Part shown: positions 16,025 to 24,118 of the stretch, one piece after another
Numbering within the stretch: position 1 is the first letter of the stretch
Layout of the letters: every line of letters begins with the position of its first letter
DNA from: CADEDH01 sp965262175
Lineage (GTDB): Bacteria; Actinomycetota; Acidimicrobiia; Acidimicrobiales; SZUA-35
DNA: 64,000 bases
Assembly (NCBI GenBank): GCA_965262175.1
Contig: CBDHES010000016.1
Span: 1-64,000, forward strand
Direction: 5' to 3'
The notes under the pieces: generated by a model
Seen by the model: only the letters and a program-made list of their open reading frames with translations
Database searches by the model: none
Told to the model about the DNA's origin: nothing
Program-made: the position numbers and the translations under genes

Positions 16025-17092
16025 GTGACACCAATCAGAACGCTCGTGCTCGCCGTGGCTCTGGCTGCGCTCCTCGCCGCCTGCGGGGACTCGGCCGACG
16101 ATGCCACCGACTCGGCCGACGAACCCGCCGCCCCCAGCGCCGAAGGGGCCGAAGGGGCCGAAGGGGCCGACGACGGTGCCGATGACACCCCGGCCGACGG
16201 GGAGGATGAAACCGACGACGCCGACGAGGCGAGCGACCCAGCCGGGGGCGACGCAACCGGATTCCCGGTGACGATCGAGTCCGACGGCGGTACGTGGACC
16301 CTGGCCGCCGCCCCGCAGCGGATCGTCTCGCTGTCGCCGACCGCCACCGAGATCCTGTTCGCCATCGGGGCCGGCGACCAGGTCATCGCCGCCGACGCCT
16401 TCTCCAACTATCCGCCCGAGGCCCCGACGACCGACCTGTCGGGCTTCGATCCCAACGTGGAGGCGATCACCGCCTACGAGCCCGATCTCGTCGTCATCGC
16501 CAACGATGCCAACGACCTCATCGCCAGCCTCACCACCCTCGAGATCCCGGTCCTGGTGAGCCCGGCCCCGGTCGATCTCGAGCAAGGATTCGACGAGATG
16601 GCGGCCCTCGGCCTCGCCACGGGACGGGTCGATGAGACCGCCGCCGCAGTGACCGATCTCCGGGCCGAGCTGGACGCAGCGTTCGCCGCCGCCCCCGATG
16701 CCCCGGTGCGGGTGTACCACGAGCTCGACGAGACGTTCTTCTCGGCCAGCTCCGACGGCTTCATCGGCGCCGTCTACGCCCGGATGGGGGCGGAGAACAT
16801 CGCCGACGCGGCCGACCCCGACGGCACCGGCTTCCCCCAGTTGACCGAGGAGTACATCGTCGAGGCCGACCCCGAGGTGATCGTCATCACCGACCAGGTC
16901 AGCTACACCGCCGATGACGTCGCCGCTCGGCCCGGGTGGGGAGAGGTGGCAGCCGTCGAGGCCGGCAACATCGTCGTCGTCGAAGCCGACATCGCCTCGC
17001 GGTGGGGTCCCCGGCTGCCGCAGTTCGTCACGGCGGTCGCCGAGGCCCTGACCGCCGTCCAAGCGGTCGGCGCCGACGCCGGCTCGGGGTGA
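16025..17092 (+). CDS. btuF: Cobalamin-binding ABC lipoprotein
   Basis: The 355-residue protein has a lipoprotein signal peptide (lipobox LLAAC, Cys21), an unusually acidic Glu/Asp/Ala-rich linker of about 65 residues, then a periplasmic-binding-protein fold beginning RIVSLSPTATEILFAIGAGD. This start is typical of the BtuF/FhuD type. The riboswitch and the downstream CobO gene support B12 as the ligand. A strong site (aggaggtaccgac) precedes the GTG at 16025. The acidic tether presumably spans the cell wall. The stop overlaps the permease start. Confidence 0.88.
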   Translation: MTPIRTLVLAVALAALLAACGDSADDATDSADEPAAPSAEGAEGAEGADDGADDTPADGEDETDDADEASDPAGGDATGFPVTIESDGGTWTLAAAPQRIVSLSPTATEILFAIGAGDQVIAADAFSNYPPEAPTTDLSGFDPNVEAITAYEPDLVVIANDANDLIASLTTLEIPVLVSPAPVDLEQGFDEMAALGLATGRVDETAAAVTDLRAELDAAFAAAPDAPVRVYHELDETFFSASSDGFIGAVYARMGAENIADAADPDGTGFPQLTEEYIVEADPEVIVITDQVSYTADDVAARPGWGEVAAVEAGNIVVVEADIASRWGPRLPQFVTAVAEALTAVQAVGADAGSG

Positions 17093-18216
17093 CCGCCACC
17101 GACCCCGGCCTCGCCGGCCGGGTCGAGGTCGCCGCCGGCGACGAGCCCGTCGTCGGAGACGAGGTCGACCGGGCCGTCCGGTCGGCGTTCCGGCTCCCGG
17201 CGGGGGCCATCGCGGCCGGGGTCGGGCTGCTGTGCACCGTGGCGGTGCTGAGCGCGGTCACCGGTGCCGCTGCGCTGCCCATCGGTGGGGTGCTCGCCTC
17301 GCTCGCCGACCAGCTCCCGGGCCTCTCGGTCGAGTCGTCGCTCTCGGCCCGCCAGGAAGCGATCCTGTTCCAGATCCGGCTGCCCCGGCTGGTGCTCGGC
17401 ATGCTGGTCGGGGGATCGCTGGCCATGGCCGGCGCCACCTACCAGGGCGTGTTCCGCAACCCGCTGGCCGACCCCTACCTGCTCGGGGTCTCGGCCGGCG
17501 CCGGCCTCGGCGCGGTGCTGGCCTTCGGCTTCGGGCTCGACATCGGCTGGGGGCCGTTCGGTGCGGTACCCGCCGCGGCGTTCCTCGGCTCGCTCGTGGC
17601 CGTGGCAGCATCGGCCGGGATCGCCCGGGGATCGTGGACCGAGCCGGCCACCCTCCTGCTCGGCGGGGTCGCCATGGCCGCGTTGTTCTCGGCCGCCCAG
17701 ACCTACGCCCTGCAGCGCCTCGACCCGACCCGAGCCCGAGAGGTGCTCTCCTGGCTGTTCGGCCAGCTGAACACGAGCGGATGGGACCAGGTCGCCATCC
17801 TCGCCCCCTATGTCGCAGGATGTGGCGTGGTGCTCCACCTCCATCGACGCCACCTCGACGTCATGCGGGTCGGCGACGACGAGGCCCGCTCGCTCGGCCT
17901 CGACCCGGCCCGGACCCGGCTCGTGCTGGTCGTCGCCGCCTCGTTGCTGACCGCCGCCGCGGTGTCGGTCAGCGGGCTCATCGCCTTCGTCGGCCTCGTC
18001 GTCCCCCACGTCGTGCGCCTCGTCGTCGGGACCAGCTACCGGGTGATCGTGCCGCTCTCGGCGATCGTCGGAGCCGCCTTCCTGGCTCTGGTCGACGTCG
18101 GCGCCCGAACCCTCGTCGCTCCGTCCGAGCTCCCGGTCGGGGTCATCACCGCCTTCGTGGGGGCGCCGTTCTTCGCCGTCGTGCTGTGGCGAGGGGCCGC
18201 CACCAAGGCCGTATGA
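17089..18216 (+). CDS. btuC: Cobalamin ABC transporter permease
   Basis: This 375-residue FecCD-family protein has about ten membrane helices. It has the family signature RLPRLVLGMLVGGSLAMAG, FRNPLADPYLLGVSAGAG and GLIAFVGLVVPHVVRLVVG, the last including the coupling region to the ATPase. GTG at 17089 overlaps the btuF stop (GTGA). It moves cobalamin through the membrane with the adjacent ATPase. Coregulation by the upstream riboswitch is expected. Confidence 0.9.
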   Translation: MTATDPGLAGRVEVAAGDEPVVGDEVDRAVRSAFRLPAGAIAAGVGLLCTVAVLSAVTGAAALPIGGVLASLADQLPGLSVESSLSARQEAILFQIRLPRLVLGMLVGGSLAMAGATYQGVFRNPLADPYLLGVSAGAGLGAVLAFGFGLDIGWGPFGAVPAAAFLGSLVAVAASAGIARGSWTEPATLLLGGVAMAALFSAAQTYALQRLDPTRAREVLSWLFGQLNTSGWDQVAILAPYVAGCGVVLHLHRRHLDVMRVGDDEARSLGLDPARTRLVLVVAASLLTAAAVSVSGLIAFVGLVVPHVVRLVVGTSYRVIVPLSAIVGAAFLALVDVGARTLVAPSELPVGVITAFVGAPFFAVVLWRGAATKAV

Positions 18217-19121
18217 CCACCCTCGACCCGACCGACCCCGACCCGCCATCGGCCGTTGCCGATCCCCCCGAGCCCGCAGCACCGGTGGCGGCCGGCGACC
18301 AGGACGTCCGGCCGGAAACGGCGCTGGCCTGCGACGGGATCGAGGTTCGACGAGGACGGTCCACGATCCTCGACGGCGTCGATCTGAGCCTTCGTCGCGG
18401 CGAGTGGCTCGGCCTGATCGGCCCGAACGGGGCCGGCAAGACGACGCTGCTCCGCGTCATCGCCGGCCTTCTCGACCACCGGGGGCGGGTCGCTCTCGCC
18501 GATGGCCGACGCCCAGGCGCCCGCGACGTGGCCCTCGTTCCCCAGAGCCCGACCATGCCGCCGGGGATGACCGTCACCGAGTACGTGCTGATCGGTCGGA
18601 CCGCCCACCTCGGCTGGTTGGCCCGGGAGTCCCGCCGCGACCGCGACGTCGTGGCCGCCACCGTCCGGCGGCTGGGCCTCGGCCCGTTCGCCGATCGATC
18701 GCTCGGCTCACTCTCGGGAGGCGAACGGCAGCGGGTCGTGATCGCCCGGGCCCTGGTCCAGGAGGCGCCCGTGCTCCTCCTCGACGAGCCGACCAGTGCC
18801 CTCGACATCGGTCATCAGACCGAGGTGCTCGAACTGGTCGACGGACTTCGCAGCACCGACGGGCTGTCGGTGCTGGCGGTCATGCACGACCTGACCACGG
18901 CCGCCCGCTTCTCCGATCGGGTCGCCCTGCTCGACCACGGTCGGCTGGTCGCCACCGGCGAGCCGAGCGAGGTCCTCCAGGTCGATCAGCTCTCGGCGAT
19001 CTACCGCACCCCGCTCGTCGTTCGGTTCGTCGACGGCGAGCTGGTCGTCCTTCCCGGCCCACGGCGCCGGGACGCCGACCCGCCCACCCGATCGACGACC
19101 CCCGTGGAGGACCACCGATGA
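18213..19121 (+). CDS. btuD: Cobalamin ABC transporter ATPase
   Basis: The 302-residue protein carries Walker A GPNGAGKTT, signature LSGGERQRV, Walker B VLLLDEPTSALD and the H-loop MHD. It has a 40-residue Pro/Ala-rich N-terminal extension. The ATG overlaps the permease stop (ATGA) and the stop overlaps the cobO start. It powers uptake through BtuC. The long C-terminal tail after VVRFVDGELVVL is variable in this family. Confidence 0.9.
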   Translation: MTTLDPTDPDPPSAVADPPEPAAPVAAGDQDVRPETALACDGIEVRRGRSTILDGVDLSLRRGEWLGLIGPNGAGKTTLLRVIAGLLDHRGRVALADGRRPGARDVALVPQSPTMPPGMTVTEYVLIGRTAHLGWLARESRRDRDVVAATVRRLGLGPFADRSLGSLSGGERQRVVIARALVQEAPVLLLDEPTSALDIGHQTEVLELVDGLRSTDGLSVLAVMHDLTTAARFSDRVALLDHGRLVATGEPSEVLQVDQLSAIYRTPLVVRFVDGELVVLPGPRRRDADPPTRSTTPVEDHR

Positions 19122-19693
19122 CCGACGAAACGTCACCCCGGACCGAGCGCCCCTATGAGACCGGCGAGCTCCGCTCGGCTCGGTCGCTGGTCCTGGTCGC
19201 CACCGGCGACGGAAAGGGAAAGTCGACCGCCGCCTTCGGGACCATCCTCCGGGCCGTCGCCCGCGACTGGCCGGTCGCCGTGGTCCAGTTCCTCAAGAGC
19301 GGCGAGTGGAACACCGGCGAGGAGAAGGTGTGCCGCAGCTTGGGCGTCGACTGGTACGCCGCCGGCGACGGGTTCACCTGGGAGTCGAGCGACCTCGATG
19401 AGACCGAAGCCAAGGCCGTGGCGGCCTGGCGCTTCGCCGCCGAGCTCATCGCCGAGGGGCGGCACCGTCTGGTCATCCTCGACGAGATCAGCTACGCCAT
19501 GACCTTCGGCTGGATCGAGGCCGACGACGTGGTCCGCAGCCTGGTCGATCGGCCCGACGACGTCACCGTCTTCCTGACCGGGCGTGACATGGCCTCGGCG
19601 GTGGTCGATGTGGCCGACACCGTGACCGAGATGGTCAAGGTCAAGCACGCCTTCGACGACGGCATCCGGGCCAAGAAGGGCATCGACTACTGA
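19118..19693 (+). CDS. cobO: Corrinoid adenosyltransferase
   Basis: The 191-residue protein has the CobO/BtuR P-loop ATGDGKGKSTAAFG and the family motifs VVQFLKSGEWNTGEE and LVILDEISYAMTFGW. It transfers the 5'-deoxyadenosyl group of ATP to reduced corrinoids, making adenosylcobalamin. It is the last gene of the operon and overlaps the ATPase gene. Converting imported corrinoid to the coenzyme that the riboswitch senses closes the regulatory loop. Confidence 0.93.
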   Translation: MTDETSPRTERPYETGELRSARSLVLVATGDGKGKSTAAFGTILRAVARDWPVAVVQFLKSGEWNTGEEKVCRSLGVDWYAAGDGFTWESSDLDETEAKAVAAWRFAAELIAEGRHRLVILDEISYAMTFGWIEADDVVRSLVDRPDDVTVFLTGRDMASAVVDVADTVTEMVKVKHAFDDGIRAKKGIDY

Positions 19694-19730
19694 CCCGACG
19701 TCCTGACCACACTGGTGAGGGGTATCCCGA

Positions 19731-20384
19731 CTAGGACTCACCGGCGGCGAGCTTCTCGCCGTACTCTTCCATCGTGATGAGGCCGCCCTCGTCTTCGGCC
19801 CGACCTCGGTCTTCGGGTCGTAGCACGTCCTGGACGAAGTCGATGCGCTTCCATGATGGGTAGGCGGTCGATCCGTCGGCGTTGGGGACGTACGGGGAAG
19901 CTTCGACTCTGGTGTGCTTGTGGATCAGGCGCGCGCAGTTCAGGTACACGCTGTCGACGTGGGCTCGGACCAGTTGGAGGGCCCCTGGGTAGCGGTCCAT
20001 CTCGGGGTCGTCGTCGACCAGTTGGGCGGAGGCTTGCATCCGGATCCGGTTCGGTGTTTCGAAGTCGATGAAGAGCAGCCCGATCTTGGCCGTTTCGGCG
20101 ATGTTCCCCATCGAGAGGAACATGCCGTTCCCGTCGTAGTTGGGGAAGACCACGGTCTTGGGATCGAGGACCGAGACAAGACCGGGAGCACCACCCTTGT
20201 AGGACACGGTGGGCTCGCTGCGACCATTGACCGTCGAGAGGAAGAAGAAGTCGCGAGACTCGATGAACCCCTGGTGGAAGTCCTCGACCTGGTCGGTGAT
20301 GATCGTTTCGGTCAACCGGTCGGCGAGCGGACGACTGTCGAACTTGGCTTGAACCTGTCGTTGGCTTTCGGTGTAGAACTCCAT
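19731..20384 (-). CDS. Pyridoxamine 5'-phosphate oxidase-family FMN protein
   Basis: ATG at 20384, preceded by aggagagccacc, gives 217 residues. The split-barrel fold shows in RDFFFLSTVNGRSEPTVSYK, GLVSVLDPKTVVFPNYDGNG, FLSMGNIAETAKIGLLFIDF and RIRMQASAQLV. Such proteins bind FMN or F420, and the exact reaction is unclear. The gene lies 11 bp downstream of the nitrilase in the same direction, so it is probably cotranscribed and may act on the same compound class. Confidence 0.82.
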   Translation of the reverse strand: MEFYTESQRQVQAKFDSRPLADRLTETIITDQVEDFHQGFIESRDFFFLSTVNGRSEPTVSYKGGAPGLVSVLDPKTVVFPNYDGNGMFLSMGNIAETAKIGLLFIDFETPNRIRMQASAQLVDDDPEMDRYPGALQLVRAHVDSVYLNCARLIHKHTRVEASPYVPNADGSTAYPSWKRIDFVQDVLRPEDRGRAEDEGGLITMEEYGEKLAAGES

Positions 20385-20394
20385 GGTGGCTCTC

Positions 20395-21420
20395 CTATCC
20401 GGCCTCGGCGGGCTGCGGGCTGTCGGCCTCGTCGCTGCTGGCGATCGGCTCGGCGGCCGGTTCATTCGGCGCGGTTGTGGTCGTCGGCGGTCGGGGGGAG
20501 CGGTCGAGCAGGAGTCGAGTGACATCGGGCCGGCTGTAGTGCCCAACGGGGTCGGCGGCCGATCGGGCGATGGCCTGCAAGGCGGGATCGCAGTCGGCGT
20601 ACAGGATGCCTTCCTCGTTCTCCGGCAGGGGCTCGGCCAGGGAGCTGCCTTCCGGGCCGTAGATTCGGGCGAAGCCGCCGCCCTCGAGCAGCATTTGTCG
20701 CTTGGCGTCGCTGTCGCAGAACACGTCGAGTGCGGCCTGGCCGACGACTGCGCACGGAGCGACGACGAAGACTTGACCCTCGACCGCGTAGATCATCGAC
20801 GCTGCGGTGTTGACCTCGGGCCCCAGTGCGTTGGCCGCCCCTCGGTAGATGGAGAACGACGGCCAGGCCGCGCAGTGGATGTCCTCACCGAGGCTGAACA
20901 TGGCGTACTTGGACAGCGGCTGGATGTGCTCCCAGCAGTTGAGCGCCCCGACCTTGCCAACCGACAGGTCGAAGACGTCGAGGTCCGATCCGTCCCCCTC
21001 TCCGAAGACCGACCGTTCGACATGGGTCGGCTTGAGCTTTCGTCTGTTCCTCACGATCGAGCCGGTGTGGTCGATGACGGTCTGGGCCATGTAGAGGGAG
21101 CCGTCGGCATTCTCGCTGAGCCCGACGACGACGTTGATGCCGTGCCGACCCGCGGCCTCGGCGATGCGGGCCAGCTGCGGTCCGTCGACTGTGGGCGAGT
21201 TGGCGTGGTAGCGGGGGACGAAAGCCATTCCCGCCGCCGGGCTATCGAGCCAGATCCACCACGGGTAGCCCGGGATGAACGTCTCGGGGAAGGCGACGAG
21301 CTCGGCGCCGTTGTCGGCGGCCTCGCCGATCAGACCGATGACCTTGTCGGTCGTCTTGTCCATGTCGAACCACACCGGTTCGGCCTGGACAGCGGCTACT
21401 CGTACCGTGCGCTGCAACAT
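20395..21420 (-). CDS. Nitrilase
   Basis: The 341-residue protein belongs to nitrilase branch 1. The catalytic triad is visible: Glu46 in VAFPETFIPGYP, the Lys in RRKLKPTHVERSVFGEGDG, and Cys162 in GALNCWEHIQPLSKYAMF. Branch-1 members hydrolyse organic nitriles to acids and ammonia. The Pro/Thr-rich tail is variable. The AraC-type regulator lies upstream on the same strand, a layout common for nitrile and aldoxime clusters. No aldoxime dehydratase was seen. Confidence 0.92.
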   Translation of the reverse strand: MLQRTVRVAAVQAEPVWFDMDKTTDKVIGLIGEAADNGAELVAFPETFIPGYPWWIWLDSPAAGMAFVPRYHANSPTVDGPQLARIAEAAGRHGINVVVGLSENADGSLYMAQTVIDHTGSIVRNRRKLKPTHVERSVFGEGDGSDLDVFDLSVGKVGALNCWEHIQPLSKYAMFSLGEDIHCAAWPSFSIYRGAANALGPEVNTAASMIYAVEGQVFVVAPCAVVGQAALDVFCDSDAKRQMLLEGGGFARIYGPEGSSLAEPLPENEEGILYADCDPALQAIARSAADPVGHYSRPDVTRLLLDRSPRPPTTTTAPNEPAAEPIASSDEADSPQPAEAG

Positions 21421-21510
21421 GGGATCCTCCGTCCGTCGGATTCCCAGTACAAGCGGGTCGCCGCCTCACGTCTTGAAGAAATGCGAACGAGCTGTGGCCA
21501 CCACGCGAAC

Positions 21511-22449
21511 TCAGGTGGCCTCCGAGTCGAGACCCCGGCGGTAGTCTCGCGGCGACTGGCCATAGGCCGCTCTGAAGGCTCGCGAGAAGTGGGCGGCGTC
21601 GGCGTACCCGTGGTCCATGGCGATCTGCGCGATGTTGTGGTGCCGACGGAGCGGGTTGGCGAGAGCTGCCCGGGCCCGAGCCAGCCGTGCCAACCGGATC
21701 CGCTCGCCGAGGCCACGTTCGTCGTCAGCGAAGAGCTTCTGCAGACTCCGGGGGGAAACGGCCAGGGCCCGAGCGACGCTGGCCACCGACAGGTTCGGGT
21801 CGTGGAGGTTGGCCGACACGTGGTCGAGCACCCGCTGGCGAGTGTGGGCCTGGACAGCCTGAGAGGCGGGGATGGCGCCGACGGTCGCGCTCAGGGCGAT
21901 GGCCACGAGATCGATCGCGTGGGCCCCCAGCACGCGACGATGGGGGTCGGCGAAGTCGATCCCCTGTGCCTGCAGGGTCTGCAGGAAGGACGCGGCAAGA
22001 AGGCCGACGCCACCGATGCCCTGCGTCCGTCGGCCGACCGCGGATTGGATGTCGACGTTCCGCTCGATCAGATACCGCCGCGGGAACTTCACGACGATCT
22101 GGCCGAATGAGTCGTCGAAGGCCAGCTCGTACGGCCGGGTCGCGTCGTAGAGGGCCAGATCCCCTGGCTTCAAGACCGCGGTCCGATCGCTCTGGCTCAC
22201 CCGCCCAACCCCGGCAGTCTGGAGACTCACGAGGCAATCGTCGCTCTCGCCATCAAGGATCCGACTGACGACCTGACCGTCAGCGACCACCGACGAGATC
22301 TGTACATCGCCGAACGGCGCCACATCCACAGAACCGCAGAATTGGCCATCGCCGACCGGCTCGGCGTCGAGCCGGACGTAGACGCGGCAGATTACCTCGC
22401 GCCAGTACTCGAATCGATCTGCCGGCTCCACCGCCTCGGTGGTCAGCAC
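21511..22449 (-). CDS. AraC-family regulator
   Basis: GTG at 22449 is chosen because a gggagg site lies 4 bases upstream; earlier in-frame starts (22470, 22509) lack a site. The 312-residue protein has an AraC-binding-like N-terminal domain (EAVEPADRFEYWREVICRVY) and a C-terminal double HTH (SVASVARALAVSPRSLQKLF and IAQIAMDHGYADAAHFSRAF). It most likely activates the downstream nitrilase gene in response to a nitrile-related compound. Confidence 0.88.
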   Translation of the reverse strand: MLTTEAVEPADRFEYWREVICRVYVRLDAEPVGDGQFCGSVDVAPFGDVQISSVVADGQVVSRILDGESDDCLVSLQTAGVGRVSQSDRTAVLKPGDLALYDATRPYELAFDDSFGQIVVKFPRRYLIERNVDIQSAVGRRTQGIGGVGLLAASFLQTLQAQGIDFADPHRRVLGAHAIDLVAIALSATVGAIPASQAVQAHTRQRVLDHVSANLHDPNLSVASVARALAVSPRSLQKLFADDERGLGERIRLARLARARAALANPLRRHHNIAQIAMDHGYADAAHFSRAFRAAYGQSPRDYRRGLDSEAT

Positions 22450-22968
22450 ACTGCCTCCCACGATCGTCATCTCCCAACGAGCGTAAGCCGGGCGTCGCTC
22501 GGCCGGCAATGGCCGTCACCGCCGCCGCCTTGCCTGATCGGCTGAGCTGTCGGGAACCGAGATCTACGCCGGGTTCAACCAGAGGTCTGTCTCCCCGTCA
22601 GCCACCAGGCCCATGGGAAGGAGCGCAACACCGGGCTTGCGGGGTCGATCTGGAGAATCGCCTGTTGTCGATCTCGGGGCGGGTCGGTCGGGCCGTAGGG
22701 GCCGACGCCGGCGAGGTTGGCGAGCACTGTCAAAAGGTGTGTGGTCTACCAGCTGGGCTACCGCGGGCTACCAGTCGGCTACCGGGCTGATCGTGGGCCG
22801 TCGTCGCCGAGCGGGCGGGGTGCTTCTTCCCGAGCGCGTGGGTCGAGCGTGGCCGCGTGACAGGGTTCGCTATCGGTCCACGCTATGACCGGCGTCGAGC
22901 CCGCCCGCTCCCGGCGCGCCGTCGGATGGCGGCGCGCCGTCGAACAGTGTCGTCGTCGACGGCGCGAG
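22450..22968. other. Gene-free region before truncated amidohydrolase
   Basis: No convincing gene is seen in these 519 bases. The stretch 22742-22795 contains three short copies of ggctacc(ag) and the 16-mer ctaccagctgggctac, which recurs at 31170-31185. On the minus strand this resembles a tRNA D-arm (GTAGCCCAGCTGGTAG), but no complete tRNA folds here. Promoter elements of the AraC gene are probably near 22450-22560. Confidence 0.5.
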
Positions 22969-23790
22969 CTAGGCCTGCGGCCCGCGGACCAGGCCCCCCG
23001 GCCTGGCCTCGGTCATCTCACCGTTCTCCGCCACGATCTCGCCCGCGACGATTGTGGCGGCGTAGCCCTCGGCCTTCTGCAGGAGCCGCTTGTTGTCGCC
23101 GGGCAAGTCGTAGGCCATGTAGGGGGCGTGCAGCACCAGCCCGTCGAGGTCGATGACGTTGATGTCGGCCTTGCGGCCGGGGGCGAGGACGCCTCGGTCG
23201 TTCAGGCCGTAGAGACTGGCCGTGTCGCTGGTCTGGAGCTTGACCGCCTCCTCGATCGAGAACCGGGGCCCTTGCTGCCGGTCGCGCACCCAGTGGGTGA
23301 GCATGTAGGTGCAGAAGCCGGCGTCGGCGACGGTCCCCACGTGGGCCCCGCCGTCGGAGAGTGAGGCGATGCTGCGGGGGTGGGCCATCATCTCGTGGTG
23401 GGGGTCGAGGGTGTACTCGTTGTAGCCCTGCAGCGGGTAGTAGAGGAACGAGCGACCCTCATCGGCCAACATCAGGTCGTAGACGAACTCCTCCGGCGCC
23501 GCCCCGGCGGCTGCGGCCCGGGCGGCAACCGAATCGGCCTCGCCCGGTTCGTAGTCGGGGGGATCGCCGAGGGGGAACATGTTGGTCCAGTGGCGGAACA
23601 CCCGCCTGGCGAACGGGTCGCGGGTGTGCAGTTCCTCGCCAAGGATGCGTTGGCGGATCTCGGGGTCACGGAGCCGGGCGAGCCGTTGGTCGACGGGAAG
23701 GTCGCGAAGCTCTCGATACGTCGGGTGGGTCATCAGCGGGTTGAGCGTGGCCTGAAGACCCATCAGCACGCCGGGGGAGCGCCAGCCGAC
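22969..23790 (-). pseudogene. Amidohydrolase, C-terminal fragment
   Basis: About 270 residues match the C-terminal half of D-aminoacylase/N-acyl-amino-acid-deacylase-like amidohydrolases. They include GVLMGLQATLNPLMTHP, the metal-site-like SLSDGGAHVG, the helix FSIEEAVKLQTSDTASLYGL and the closing GVLAPGRKADINVIDLD. The N-terminal half with the HxH metal motif is missing. Upstream of about 23790 the sequence changes to a different gene on the opposite strand. The fragment has no plausible start, so it is a remnant of a deletion or rearrangement. Confidence 0.8.
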
Positions 23791-24072
23791 ACCGGCTCGT
23801 ACGTCGACCAGGCGGTGGTGGTCAAGGAGGTCGGTCGCGACCTCTACGACCACGTCACCTATCTCCCCCGGGCCGGGGTGAACATGGAAGCCCTCGTACC
23901 GATCGACAAGACCACCCACTGCCCGCTGAAGGGCGACACCGAGTACTTCGACGTGGTCGTCGACGGCGAACGGGTGGCCGAGGCCGCCTGGTCCTACGTC
24001 GAGACGATCGAGGTTGCCGCCGAGCTCAACGGCCGTATCGCCTTCGACGCCTCCAAGGTGACCATCGGCTGA
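23790..24072 (+). pseudogene. DUF427-domain protein, 5'-truncated
   Basis: The plus-strand frame gives DQAVVVKEVGRDLYDHVTYL, then a Cys-Pro motif THCPLKGDTEYFDVVVDGE and AAWSYVETIEVAAELNGRIA, ending VTIG at 24072. This is the DUF427 fold (function unknown). The expected N-terminal part is lost at the junction with the amidohydrolase fragment. A GTG at 23818 could still initiate an 84-residue minimal domain, so residual expression is possible. Confidence 0.7.
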
Positions 24073-24118
24073 TGCTCCGCAGGGCGGGTCATGGCCGGTG
24101 AGCCGCGCCCCACAGGAG

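Noticed and set aside
20383..22110. A 575-codon plus-strand frame across the nitrilase and AraC genes
   Set aside because: Both minus-strand genes have clear catalytic or HTH motifs; the plus frame has none.
22735..22800. Possible tRNA gene (minus) with a D-arm-like GTAGCCCAGCTGGTAG
   Set aside because: No anticodon stem, T arm or matching acceptor stem could be built around it.
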